This document shows, piece after piece, positions 16,445 to 26,008 of a stretch of 62,076 nt of DNA. The notes below the pieces were generated by a model that was not told where the DNA came from, made no database searches, and saw only the letters and a program-made list of their open reading frames with translations. Made by a program: the position numbers and the translations under genes. The first letter of the stretch is position 1, and each line of letters opens with the position of its first letter. The stretch comes from an uncultured Roseburia sp. (GTDB lineage Bacteria > Bacillota > Clostridia > Lachnospirales > Lachnospiraceae), in the NCBI GenBank assembly GCA_947383215.1, contig CANDCP010000015.1:1-62076 (forward strand). Direction: 5' to 3'.

Positions 16445-19400
16445 TCACTTCATAATCTTGATCTTTATTGTTTTCTTCTTATTGCTTCCGTCCGTTGCGC
16501 GCGCCGTAATCTTGACTGTCTTTCCTTTTCCGGCCTTAAACGTCTTTACAACGCCTTTTTTATTTACGGTCGCATACTCCGGATTGCTGCTCTCCCACTT
16601 TAACGTCCGGTTTATCTTCTTTGTAGATGCCTTTGGCGTAACCGCCGCCTTCACCTTAAGCTTCTTTCCCGCTTTCACTTTCGTGGTTTTGGCTTTTAGC
16701 ACAATCTTCTTTACAGCCTTTTGCATCAGCTTAATCTTATATTCCGCCTTTACTCCGCTTCCGTCGTTCGCCGTCGCAATAATCGTTACCGTCTTGTTCC
16801 TTCCGCTCTTCTTCGTCCTTACCAGGCCCGTCTTTGCGTCTACGCTCGCATATTTCGCGTTTTTATCGGCTTTCACCGTCCACGTTACGGAAGGATCCGT
16901 CGCATTTGCCGGCGCCGCCGACACGCTCAGCTGCACTTTCTTTCCGGCCGCTATCTTTTTGGAAATTCCGCTGATCGTAAGCTGGCTTACCTTTACGGCC
17001 GGAGCCGGCGCCGCTTCCCACTGCGCCACAAGCGTAAGATTTTCTCTTACCGCCGCCGCAAAATCGTATGCCTTTCCGTTTAAGTACCAGCCCTTAAAGA
17101 CGTACCCGTTCCTGGTCGGCGCGGCCGGCTGGCTCGCCTTTTCCCCATCCTCTACGGTCTGGGACGCCACCGCCGTTCCTCCGTTCGAATTGAAGGTTAC
17201 CGTGTAAGCGGTCTTCTCTTCGATCTTTGTCCATTTCGCGTACACAATCAGATCCGTCACCTGGGTGAGCGGTACCCTCGTAAGCCCGGTTCCAAGGATA
17301 AACTCCGGCGTCGTATACCAGCCGTCAAATCTCCATCCCTCGCGGCTCGGTATCATCAGGCGCATCTCCGTCTCCTCTTCAAAGGTTCCCGGTATCGTCT
17401 CGTCCCCGTACAGCACATATGTGATGTTATGGATTCTCTTCTGCGTCTCCTCGTCCAGCTTCCACTTTGCATACAGCGTATAATCCGACGTCGCATCCTT
17501 TGGTATCTCTGTAATCCTGGTTCCCTCCGCAAACTCCGGCGTCGTATACCAGCCTAAGAACTCGTGGTCCGCGTAAACCGGATCGCCAAGTACAACGCCC
17601 ACACCCTCTTCATAGTATGTCGGAAGCGTATCCGGACGCGTTCCTCCGTTTACGATATACGTAATTCTGTGGGTCTTTGCCGTCGGGTCCGACGCCTTTG
17701 TCCACGCCGCGTACACGGTCACCTCTCCGATGGTTCCGGTATTGATCGAGCGGATCCTCTTTGTGTGCGCCTCGTCCTCAAACCAGCCGCCGAAGAGATA
17801 CCCTTCTTTGGACGCGTCCTGTAACAGCGTCATTACGTCGTACAGATACGTGTCCGGATTTCCTTCGCCATTTACGCCTCCGTCCAGCACATAATGAATC
17901 GGATACGTATTTCTTGTATAGTAGAGCGAAAGCTCCAGCAAGCCGTCTCCCGTAATCGTTCCGCTCGCGCTCTCCTTACTCTTTTCCTCGTCATAGGTAA
18001 ATCCCGGACGCTCTATCGCCTCGCCGGTTACCGTATCGCCGATTTTTCCTACGTTTGTCACGCGGTCCACACGGTTATAGCCGTCCTGCGCCCTGTTCTG
18101 CTCATAGTAGAGAACGGCGTAGGCCGCTTCCCCCGCTTCCACTTCTTTCCATCTCGCATGAAGGACAATATCTCCCGTCTGCGTATTGGCAATCCGCGTC
18201 ACAAGGTTGTCGTCCTCGTCATACCATCCCGCAAACGCGTGTCCGTCCTTCGTCGTCGTTCCAAGCGGCTGAAGCCCGACGCCGTACACATACTGCGTCT
18301 TTTCCTCCGAAGGTTGTGTTCCCCCGTCTGTCTCGTATGTAACGGTGTAAACGTTTCTGTCATAATAAAGCTCTAATACAAGCGAACCGTCTGCAAGAAC
18401 CTTACCGCTCGCCGTACTCTTAGAACTGTTAAGCGTAAACCCTGGAAGCACCCTTGGCTCGGCCGTCACTGTTTTTCCGACCTCGTCCTCTCCCTGTGTC
18501 GTGTCTGCCTCCGAGAGCACATATTTGTCTTTTGTCGTATTCTCGCGGTAATGTCTCACGGTATATTTGGCTTTCGAAGCCTGCCAGTGTGCGGTAAGCT
18601 TTATATCCGCCCGAACTTCCGTCCCGAACTCATATTTTACATTTCCAAGATACCAGCCCAGGAACTCATATCCGACTCTTACCGGGTTCTTCGGCTCTAT
18701 AACCGACTGTCCCGCCGCCACGGTCTGCTGCGGCACTTCTGTTCCGCCGGCCGAGTCAAACGTTATCGTATATTCATCTTTTTCTACACGTTCGTCCTCA
18801 ATTCCGTCAAGCGGCTTATCCGTCGCCGCATAACCGTTCGTAAAGTCCGCGTCCGCCTTCAGATCATCCTTCATTGAGATTGCTTTCATGCAATCAATCC
18901 AGATGGAAGACTTTACGGTATAATTGCCGTCTGCATCTTTAAGATCCTCCGGCGCGTTTTCAGGCACGGAATTGCAGTAGAAATATAACTGCGTAACTGC
19001 GGACGCATCAAATTTAGCCCCTGAAACCTTTGGCGTCAGGCGGTCAAACGGAACCGTCACATACTGTCCCTGCGCGCCTTTCATAAATTCTGTCAAATCT
19101 GCTTCAAATTCTTTTCCGGCGGAAACTACCTGTATTACAAGCTTCTGCCCGTATCCGTCCGGCACAATCCAGAAGGAAAAAGCGTCTTTTCCGGCAAAAT
19201 CCGTATTCGTAAGCTGCATGCCGGTTCCTGTATAAACCTCTGTTCCGTTGTATGACAGCGTATAATCGAATCTTCCCGCATACTCGCCGTCTTTTCTGTT
19301 TCTCGGCGTAATATTCATACCGGAAGTACATCCCGCCGCCGAATTTGAACCGCTGTATTTGCTTGCAAGATAATCTGCGTCTCCAAAATAATATTCAAAA

Positions 19401-22400
19401 TTGTCAAGGTACTGCCCCGGCATTACCGGTTTTTTCTTGTTAAAGCTTATATATTTAGCCTGTGCAAGCGTTTTCCCTGCCGCCACCAGACTTACGGTCG
19501 CGGTATCCGTAGCGCCGATCTTTGCCATTATATCGGCAGTTAACGCGGCCGTATAAGTAGAACCGCTTGCCGTGGCCACGACGTCAATCGGATCTTTGCC
19601 GTCTGCCTCAATTCTGAATAATACGTCGCCGTCCGCATTTATTACCTGCGCCGCAAACGTCGTCGGACCTGGTATTTCCGCAAAATCTGTCGGATCTACC
19701 ATAAAACCGGAAACGGTATCGTAACTTTCTACCGTTATCGCGCTTCCCTTTTCATTTATAGCTTTTATATCGATGCCGTCCGCAAAAATGGAAGTCGTAT
19801 CATTGTAAAAACGAATAAAATCATTGGAAAGCTCGTGTCCGGTCGTCGCGTCAAATTTATATGGCACATAGAAATTCTGGTTGCTGAAGTTTGCCCACAA
19901 CAGGAAATATGACATACCTGTCTGGCGCGCCACCGTATTTACTGCGTTATACCAGTCGTGGCCCTTAATCGGGTTGTCAGACACAAGCAGTCCGTTATTA
20001 TCGCCGTTTGGCTTCGTCACACGCACGCCCGTCTCCGCAATGGCAGCCACTTTATTCCTCTGCGCCGCAAGACCTTTTATCACCTCGCAGCTCTCTCTCA
20101 GCGCCTTCATAAAGCTCTCGTCATAAGCCGCGTCCTTTGAACTGTAATCACTGTAATAATCAAATGCGAGAATATCAACATACTCGTCTCCAGGATATCT
20201 GGACAGGAAATACTCCTCGCTTGTAATCGGACCGTTCGGCGAATACTCGTATATAAAGTTATGCACGCCCTTGTCCTTAAAATAATTTACCGTATAACGG
20301 TACAGCGCTTTATATACTTCCGGCTTCGTACTGCTGCCCCACCAGAACCATCCGCCGTTATTTTCATGCAGCGGACGCAAGATTACCGGTATCCCGTCAT
20401 TCTGAAGAGATTTTGCAAAATCGACGATAACGTCCAGATAACTTGTATATAAGCCGTTATATGCTTTGCCCGGCAAAATATTTTCCGCGCAGTTTCCGCT
20501 TAAATCTTTCGAAGACTCAAAATCATATTTCGAGAAATCGCTTGATCCGTCCTTGCTCATTGTCGCAAAATTCGGCATATGCAGGGAAAGTGAAATTATC
20601 GCCCCCTGACTTGCCGCCGCTTTGGCAGACGCCAAAGTGCTGTTTAACCCCTCCTGAGTCGTCATTCCAAGCTCGGAGCCCGTCAGAGCAAGGGAATCAT
20701 ATGCGACAAGACCGCTCAAAGAGCCTGTCAAATCTTTTGTATCGGATTCCTCCGCAGCCACTCTGCGGCTGTTGTCGTTTTGGTGTCCAAATACGACCTG
20801 TCCGGCAGCGCTCATTCCGCTTAAGAAAGCAAACGCCGCTTTTGTCTCGGACGTCGCAGCTTTGTCAACCATTGTCACGGTCTGCGGCATCTTTGTAAGA
20901 TTTGCCTTGCTTGCGCTTCCCGGCTTAACAACGTCTGTCGCGCCCGGTATTGTCCGCTTGGAAAGCTCAACATTGTCAATATAGACCGTTCCCGCGCTGT
21001 TTATATTCTTGCCGACAAATCCGATATTAATAGAACCAAGCCGGATTGCAGATGTCGGCGTAAAATAAAGAATCATTGTTGCCGTCGATGTGCCGTCGCC
21101 ATTCGCCTTTTCATCGGTCCTCTCCATATTGGAGTCCATGATCACCTGCTTGTCGGCCTCTGTCGCAGACGGATTCGTCGCATATACCTTAATCTCAACG
21201 TCTTTTAACGCCGTCGGATATGTATAGTCAAGACTCAGACAGTTATACTGGCTGATATCGTATCCCTGCTGATTCCACAGCGCTATCTTCGCCTCGCTCC
21301 AGCTCTTATCTGCGTCCGCGGAATAATCCAGCTTTATCTGCATATTCTGCTTTGACGAGTTGTAAGATACGTCCGGCTCCGCCTCGCCGTTTCCGTTCTT
21401 TACGCCATGATTATACTGATACCCCGGATTCGCATACCATAAATAACCGCTCTCCGGCTTAATCGTATTCGTCGCAAAATCGTCAATAACGTGTTTTTCA
21501 GACGGATCCTGCGGTCCCGGCGGCGTAACGATCTCTCCGCCTCCGCTTGCAAATTTCAGATCGCCGATATAGATGTTTCCTTCAAAATCACAGCTGCTTC
21601 CCGCACACTTTAACGTTACAGCCGCCAACGCCTCTGTGACTACCTCTGAAAATTTATAGTCGTCTCCGCTAAACGAACCGTAATAAGCTTTTACTGTCTC
21701 TCCAAACGGAATTTCAATCTGCGCCGCATAGCAGCTCTTTCCTGAAACCTTCTTAAAATCAGCTGCGCTAACCGCCGGAATTTCCAGGCTTTCTACCCAG
21801 TTCCAGTCGCTTCCCAGACGAATTACGCCGCAGAACTTGATTTCTCCCTTAAACGACGGCGCCTCCGCAGCCGGAAGGTAAACGGTCGCCGTTATCTTAT
21901 CTCCCACCTTCGGCGTTGCGCCCGCCATTTCGACGCTATACTCTTTTGTCTCATCGTTTTCATTTTTAATTTCGTCCCAGGTATTTGTCACATCAAATTT
22001 TACATTCTCCCAGGCCTTCGTTCCAAGCTCATCCGGCGTATCCGGATCCGTAGGCGTATCCGGTTTTTCCGGCTCTAACGGACCAGACGCCTGATCCGGC
22101 GCGCACAGTTCAATATCGTCAATATAAAAGGTTCCCGTCTTTTCGCTTCCGCCCACATATAACGAAAATTCCGATATGCTCTTTTGCCCGCATACCTGCC
22201 CTTCCGCCGGCTGAACGATCCCGTCATAGTCGCTCGGCTTTGGCGCAAAATCCTTAAACAAGACCTGAACCGTCTTTCCGTCTGCAGCGTCTAACTCCGA
22301 CCACTTTAACGTCTTCTCCCAGTAAATGCTGTTATTTTCATCAACAGGTTCACGGAGCTGAATCGTTAAATCCTTATTCTTTGTATTTTCCGCCTTAATC

Positions 22401-24367
22401 CAGAAGGAAACGCCTCCAAAACTGGTAACTGCGAGCCCCCCCGCCGCCTTCGTAATTCCCGCGTATCCCTTTTCGGAAATATCGTAGGCATAGGACAGCG
22501 CTTTCGAAGCGCTCTGATTTTCTACGATAGTTAACGTAGGCTCATCGCCGTTTTCATTATGTACCCATGCGCTCAGCGCGCTTTCGCTCTCAAAATTATC
22601 TACCGTATCTTTCCCGGTGGAATCTTTTATAGTTATTTTTACTTCCGGGTCCGTCCCCTTTGTAAAATCCATCAATACTCTGATTGCGTTCATCTGCACC
22701 GATTTCAGATAATCGGCTTTAAGCGTAAATTTTCCGTCCGCAAACGTGTAATTTGAAGACGCAATCTCCTCTTTTTTATTTCCGCTTCCGATCAGGTACG
22801 CGCCCTTTAGCGCGCCGCCGTCATTTACGGCAACAGAAATCGCCACATCCTTTGCAACCTTTTCATTTTTATCAAACGTATACGCCGTCTTTTCCGGCTT
22901 CGCACTTACAACGCTCGAATCCTCCACGGTAAGGGCTACCGAGAGATCCATGCCCGCGGACATATTGATTACCGCCGCATAAACGCCCTCTTCAAGCCCT
23001 TTCAAATACGTCTCCAAAAAAGTAATTTTATTGCCGGATACGGTATAATCCGTACCTGCGGTTAACGCCTTCCCGCCAACGGTAACTCCAGCGATACTCG
23101 AACCGGACTGTGGCGTTACCGTCACATCCAGACCGCTGCCGCCTGTTTTATCAAAGCGCAGAGCCGTCGCGGAAGCCTTATTTCTCTCGCCCTTGTTGTT
23201 CATTGTCTGCGCATGCTTCATTATAAGATTTCGGGTACTATCCGTCGGCATACCCGCAAAACCATACACCGTATATCCGTCATAATCAGGATAATATCCG
23301 GCGGCGTCATTTACCGTATGGCTGGCGATCATCCAGTAATTGCTTCCGGCATAATCGTTGTCCTCAATTAACCCATATACCGTCTCATAATATCCGTCTC
23401 TTGTCGCAAAGGCGCTGCTATCGCCGGACTTCCAGCCCAACTCTTCGAGAATAATCGGCTTACTTGCAGCATGTGCAAGATCCGCATGAACTTTTATCCA
23501 GTTTTTTGCATCCGCCTGCGAAAGACCCCAGTCGCTAATATAAATATGAGGCGTCCCAAAATCAATGGTGGATATATCCATAAGCGCCTTAAAATCGCCC
23601 ATGCTTCCGCCCAAAGTCATCCAGTCCATTTTTTCAAATCCTGCCGCCTTCGCCTCGGTATCATTGGCGTATTTTAAGCCGCCCTCATCCCCGAGCACAA
23701 CCATATGATTTGAATCAATTGACTTTACATAAGAAGACATCTCCGACGCCCACTTATAAACCTTGCTTTGTTTCGTATCACTTAAATCTTTTACGCTGCA
23801 GCGCGGCTCATTTGCAAGCTCCCATGCAAAAATCGCCGGTTCATCCTTGTATGCCACACCCGTATACTTATTTGTGTGATTCAACAGGGCCTTAATATAT
23901 TCTTTGAAATACCCCTTTACGGTTTCATTGGTATAAAACGCTTCCCGCTGCTCGTCGCTTCCATATGGCAGCCCTGCCCACTGCAGATACTGATCCATTC
24001 CGCCAAACTGATACCAATAATTTGTAAAGGTAATAATCAGCTTAATATTATGCTCCTTTGCCGATGCAATCGCATAATCTAACTTCTCAAGCCCATATTC
24101 CCCCTCGTTTACAACCGGCTTATTTTGTGACTTATCAAAATATTGATAATAAACGCCTTCCTTGTGCCCGACCGCATTATCCCTATCTGCGTTATCCGTA
24201 AACACAGGATATCCGTCCTCGTCCACCTCGTCGGTCATAGTCCCTACATCAATGTTGCCCCATGTACGGATTACGGTCAATCCCATATCCTCGGCATCCT
24301 TCATCCACATCCTCGGACGGTTTGAAATTGATGTAGTAGTTGTTTGTCCCTGCGTAGTAAAAATCAC
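16445..24367 (-). CDS. Giant bifunctional mannanase: GH5, X2/Ig and CBM modules, GH26, InlB-like repeats, Big2 tail (frame lacking its signal peptide)
   Basis: 2640 codons in this frame; the signal peptide and first 40 or so residues are in another frame (see 24249-24527). Modules, residue numbers from 24367: GH5 barrel to about 390 (RTWGN; acid/base E187 in WELANEPR; nucleophile E309 in ILEELGW); two X2/Ig-like modules about 400-585; carbohydrate-binding-like modules about 590-755, 780-940 and 960-1135; GH26 about 1163-1520 (acid/base E1335 in RPLHENNGGWFWWG; nucleophile E1445 in AIAETGV); Ig-like about 1530-1640; another binding module 1650-1830; about eight InlB/Flg_new-type repeats 1860-2455 (GWY and AxW signatures); two Big2 domains with a lysine-rich end (KIKIMK). 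Both active sites fit endo-beta-1,4-mannanases. No sortase motif; the basic tail may hold it on the wall. Confidence 0.88.
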   Translation of the reverse strand: MIFTTQGQTTTTSISNRPRMWMKDAEDMGLTVIRTWGNIDVGTMTDEVDEDGYPVFTDNADRDNAVGHKEGVYYQYFDKSQNKPVVNEGEYGLEKLDYAIASAKEHNIKLIITFTNYWYQFGGMDQYLQWAGLPYGSDEQREAFYTNETVKGYFKEYIKALLNHTNKYTGVAYKDEPAIFAWELANEPRCSVKDLSDTKQSKVYKWASEMSSYVKSIDSNHMVVLGDEGGLKYANDTEAKAAGFEKMDWMTLGGSMGDFKALMDISTIDFGTPHIYISDWGLSQADAKNWIKVHADLAHAASKPIILEELGWKSGDSSAFATRDGYYETVYGLIEDNDYAGSNYWMIASHTVNDAAGYYPDYDGYTVYGFAGMPTDSTRNLIMKHAQTMNNKGERNKASATALRFDKTGGSGLDVTVTPQSGSSIAGVTVGGKALTAGTDYTVSGNKITFLETYLKGLEEGVYAAVINMSAGMDLSVALTVEDSSVVSAKPEKTAYTFDKNEKVAKDVAISVAVNDGGALKGAYLIGSGNKKEEIASSNYTFADGKFTLKADYLKSVQMNAIRVLMDFTKGTDPEVKITIKDSTGKDTVDNFESESALSAWVHNENGDEPTLTIVENQSASKALSYAYDISEKGYAGITKAAGGLAVTSFGGVSFWIKAENTKNKDLTIQLREPVDENNSIYWEKTLKWSELDAADGKTVQVLFKDFAPKPSDYDGIVQPAEGQVCGQKSISEFSLYVGGSEKTGTFYIDDIELCAPDQASGPLEPEKPDTPTDPDTPDELGTKAWENVKFDVTNTWDEIKNENDETKEYSVEMAGATPKVGDKITATVYLPAAEAPSFKGEIKFCGVIRLGSDWNWVESLEIPAVSAADFKKVSGKSCYAAQIEIPFGETVKAYYGSFSGDDYKFSEVVTEALAAVTLKCAGSSCDFEGNIYIGDLKFASGGGEIVTPPGPQDPSEKHVIDDFATNTIKPESGYLWYANPGYQYNHGVKNGNGEAEPDVSYNSSKQNMQIKLDYSADADKSWSEAKIALWNQQGYDISQYNCLSLDYTYPTALKDVEIKVYATNPSATEADKQVIMDSNMERTDEKANGDGTSTATMILYFTPTSAIRLGSINIGFVGKNINSAGTVYIDNVELSKRTIPGATDVVKPGSASKANLTKMPQTVTMVDKAATSETKAAFAFLSGMSAAGQVVFGHQNDNSRRVAAEESDTKDLTGSLSGLVAYDSLALTGSELGMTTQEGLNSTLASAKAAASQGAIISLSLHMPNFATMSKDGSSDFSKYDFESSKDLSGNCAENILPGKAYNGLYTSYLDVIVDFAKSLQNDGIPVILRPLHENNGGWFWWGSSTKPEVYKALYRYTVNYFKDKGVHNFIYEYSPNGPITSEEYFLSRYPGDEYVDILAFDYYSDYSSKDAAYDESFMKALRESCEVIKGLAAQRNKVAAIAETGVRVTKPNGDNNGLLVSDNPIKGHDWYNAVNTVARQTGMSYFLLWANFSNQNFYVPYKFDATTGHELSNDFIRFYNDTTSIFADGIDIKAINEKGSAITVESYDTVSGFMVDPTDFAEIPGPTTFAAQVINADGDVLFRIEADGKDPIDVVATASGSTYTAALTADIMAKIGATDTATVSLVAAGKTLAQAKYISFNKKKPVMPGQYLDNFEYYFGDADYLASKYSGSNSAAGCTSGMNITPRNRKDGEYAGRFDYTLSYNGTEVYTGTGMQLTNTDFAGKDAFSFWIVPDGYGQKLVIQVVSAGKEFEADLTEFMKGAQGQYVTVPFDRLTPKVSGAKFDASAVTQLYFYCNSVPENAPEDLKDADGNYTVKSSIWIDCMKAISMKDDLKADADFTNGYAATDKPLDGIEDERVEKDEYTITFDSAGGTEVPQQTVAAGQSVIEPKNPVRVGYEFLGWYLGNVKYEFGTEVRADIKLTAHWQASKAKYTVRHYRENTTKDKYVLSEADTTQGEDEVGKTVTAEPRVLPGFTLNSSKSTASGKVLADGSLVLELYYDRNVYTVTYETDGGTQPSEEKTQYVYGVGLQPLGTTTKDGHAFAGWYDEDDNLVTRIANTQTGDIVLHARWKEVEAGEAAYAVLYYEQNRAQDGYNRVDRVTNVGKIGDTVTGEAIERPGFTYDEEKSKESASGTITGDGLLELSLYYTRNTYPIHYVLDGGVNGEGNPDTYLYDVMTLLQDASKEGYLFGGWFEDEAHTKRIRSINTGTIGEVTVYAAWTKASDPTAKTHRITYIVNGGTRPDTLPTYYEEGVGVVLGDPVYADHEFLGWYTTPEFAEGTRITEIPKDATSDYTLYAKWKLDEETQKRIHNITYVLYGDETIPGTFEEETEMRLMIPSREGWRFDGWYTTPEFILGTGLTRVPLTQVTDLIVYAKWTKIEEKTAYTVTFNSNGGTAVASQTVEDGEKASQPAAPTRNGYVFKGWYLNGKAYDFAAAVRENLTLVAQWEAAPAPAVKVSQLTISGISKKIAAGKKVQLSVSAAPANATDPSVTWTVKADKNAKYASVDAKTGLVRTKKSGRNKTVTIIATANDGSGVKAEYKIKLMQKAVKKIVLKAKTTKVKAGKKLKVKAAVTPKASTKKINRTLKWESSNPEYATVNKKGVVKTFKAGKGKTVKITARATDGSNKKKTIKIKIMK

Positions 24368-24527
24368 TGCCGTCTATCTTGAACTTTGTACCGTCTGCAT
24401 AGACAAATCCGGTTTTTGTCCCCGGCTGCGCCGCCGCGGCATCTACCGGAACCTCAACCAATGCAGATGAAACCGCCATCAATAGAGCCAGCAAAAACGC
24501 TACTACACGTTTTGACTTGTTACCCAT
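24249..24527 (-). pseudogene. Out-of-frame 5' piece of the mannanase gene: signal peptide and GH5 start
   Basis: Starts at ATG 24527 with ribosome site GAGGAGAGGACT. It encodes a signal peptide (GNKSKRVVAFLLALLMAVSSALVEVPVDAAAA) and the GH5 beginning FKIDGSDFYYAGTNNYYINFK, then runs out of frame and stops at 24249. The GH5 sequence continues in the +1-shifted frame at MKDAEDMGLTVIRTWGN. The break lies near 24312-24325, around GTGGATGAAGGATGCC. Comparison with GH5 mannanases, which have a pattern such as VDDVLEAAKNMGL here, suggests about two to three residues are missing, as from a small deletion in a GATGAAG repeat. It is either a true null mutation or a sequence error. Confidence 0.8.
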
Positions 24528-24607
24528 AGTCCTCTCCTCGCTTTCTTAATTTTTCGGATTAAATCAACCTCATCCAGAGATTAATTTAACTTTATTTTTA
24601 CTATTTC

Positions 24608-24636
24608 AGTATATAATTGCCTAATTAAAAAAGCAA
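24608..24636 (-). promoter_or_regulatory. Promoter of the mannanase gene with AT-palindrome in the spacer
   Basis: Minus strand TTGCTT (24631-24636), 17-base spacer, TATACT (24608-24613). The spacer contains TAATTAGGCAATTA, a dyad that shares GCCTAATTAA (plus strand 24619-24628) with the LacI gene's upstream region, so a repressor there would occlude polymerase. Confidence 0.5.
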
Positions 24637-24715
24637 GTATTTTAACGTAAATTACCTAATATTTGTCGTTTTGTACATTTATTTAACTAATTTTTTAGTA
24701 CTTTTGCTTATTAAA

Positions 24716-25333
24716 TTACTCTCTCAAAAATAAAAAGGGATCCTTTTCATTCATCCGCAGGAACTGTGTCAAAAAAAACGCCGCACGTATGGATACCCTC
24801 TTTGTCTCGAGAATCCCGCGCACCGTTTTTTTGTCCGCCAGTATAACTTCAATATCTTCACTGTCTTCCTGCCGCCCGCCGCTTATGTGTCCCGTATAAG
24901 TTCCGAATACCATACAGCCGCTCTCATCCGTGAGGCCCTGGGCAAGAAAATACGGTCTGCGAAAGTAGCTTTGCCCGCCTTCATAGACCGTCAGATTAAG
25001 CCCCGTCTCTTCTTTCATTTCACGAACCGCCGCCTCATTTGCACTCTCATGCCGCTCAATTAATCCGGCCGGAAGCTCATAGATATAATCATTCAGCGGA
25101 TATCGGTACTGCCGAAGCAGTACAATCCTATCCGCCCTACCCCCACACACGGCATAGATCGCCATCCCCTCCGGTCGCATACTGTGTGTTTGATGTTTAA
25201 TATGTTCTTCATCATTTCTGGATGCAAAGTAATACGGAAAGCGTTTTCCGTTTTTATCTATGGCATCGATTTCATAAAGGTTTAAATAAGGATTTTTTGT
25301 CTGCTTCCTTATCCCGTTATATTTCTCCTGCAT
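24716..25333 (-). CDS. Nudix hydrolase (ADP-ribose pyrophosphatase-like)
   Basis: 205 residues. The Nudix box is complete at about 90-112: GLIERHESANEAAV then REMKEETGL, giving Gx5Ex7REUxEExGU. The N-terminal part (YASRNDEEHIKH, RIVLLRQYRYPLNDYIYELPAG) resembles ADP-ribose/sugar-nucleotide pyrophosphatases, which hydrolyse nucleoside diphosphates linked to another group. The ATG at 25333 uses GAGAGGTAGGTAAT, which overlaps the stop of the upstream gene, so the two are coupled. It lies downstream of the phosphosugar mutase, so a sugar-nucleotide substrate is possible but not shown. Confidence 0.88.
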   Translation of the reverse strand: MQEKYNGIRKQTKNPYLNLYEIDAIDKNGKRFPYYFASRNDEEHIKHQTHSMRPEGMAIYAVCGGRADRIVLLRQYRYPLNDYIYELPAGLIERHESANEAAVREMKEETGLNLTVYEGGQSYFRRPYFLAQGLTDESGCMVFGTYTGHISGGRQEDSEDIEVILADKKTVRGILETKRVSIRAAFFLTQFLRMNEKDPFLFLRE

Positions 25334-25338
25334 ATTAC

Positions 25339-25989
25339 CTACCTCTCGCCCAGCATCTCCAAAAACATTTTAACCGCAAGCGCTTCGTCTTTCATAGCCT
25401 CGGACAAACCGGCTACTACCGGACTTTTGTACCAGCCCGTATCCCGTATCCACTCGTTTTCCTGCCCGATCCGAATCCCCGCCGCAATCGTCTCCCCGCT
25501 CTCCATTCCCTGCGCATAGACAAGCTCCTCCTCATATTCGTCCAAAACCTCTTTGGGAAGGCAGTCCCGCAAATCCGCAAGATAATCCGTCCCCGCCATA
25601 TAACAGAAAAATTCCTCGTCCGAAAAAAACAAGTCCACCGCCTGCGTCATAAACAAAATCTGCACCATCTCCAGATTTGTCTGATCGACAGCCTCCTTCG
25701 AACCGGCGTTCATATACAGCGTGTAGTTGACGCCTACCTGGTTTTTTTTCACATCGATTCCGTTTTTTTCCAAAAAGGGCTCAAAATATTCGGGTCCTGC
25801 GGCCGCGGGATTTTCGCCGTCAGAATTGACCGCAAGGATACCGAATACCGTATCTTTTTTTCCCATAAAATGAACGACCAGAAAAACGACAATTGCCGCC
25901 GCAAGCAATACGCCAAAAAACGCGGCTGCATAGTATTGCATAAAATACTGGAAGCGCTCCGCTGCGCTCATTCCTTTCATGTTTCTCAT
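25339..25989 (-). CDS. Uncharacterised membrane-anchored protein
   Basis: Not recognised. About 216 residues from the ATG at 25989 (GGAAAAAGT upstream); a longer start at 26022 would lie within the end of the mutase gene and lacks a ribosome site. A short cytoplasmic N-terminus (MSAAERFQYFMQYYA) precedes one transmembrane helix (FFGVLLAAAIVVFLVVHFM), then about 160 mostly acidic extracellular residues with LAVNSDGENPAAAGPEYFEPFL and DLFFSDEEFFCYMAGTDYLADL, which resembles small membrane proteins found in many Lachnospiraceae that look like degenerate solute-binding folds. It lies between and is co-transcribed with the mutase and Nudix genes. Confidence 0.7.
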   Translation of the reverse strand: MRNMKGMSAAERFQYFMQYYAAAFFGVLLAAAIVVFLVVHFMGKKDTVFGILAVNSDGENPAAAGPEYFEPFLEKNGIDVKKNQVGVNYTLYMNAGSKEAVDQTNLEMVQILFMTQAVDLFFSDEEFFCYMAGTDYLADLRDCLPKEVLDEYEEELVYAQGMESGETIAAGIRIGQENEWIRDTGWYKSPVVAGLSEAMKDEALAVKMFLEMLGER

Positions 25990-26008
25990 ACTTTTTCCAT
26001 TCTCTTCT

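Noticed and set aside
17000-18800. Repeated sequence considered as a DNA repeat array or CRISPR
   Set aside because: The periodicity is at protein level (InlB-like repeats of 65-75 residues); no short identical repeats with spacers.
24249-24527. Programmed ribosomal frameshift at the mannanase junction
   Set aside because: No slippery heptamer or downstream pseudoknot is seen, and residues appear to be missing compared with the family, so a mutation or sequence error fits better.
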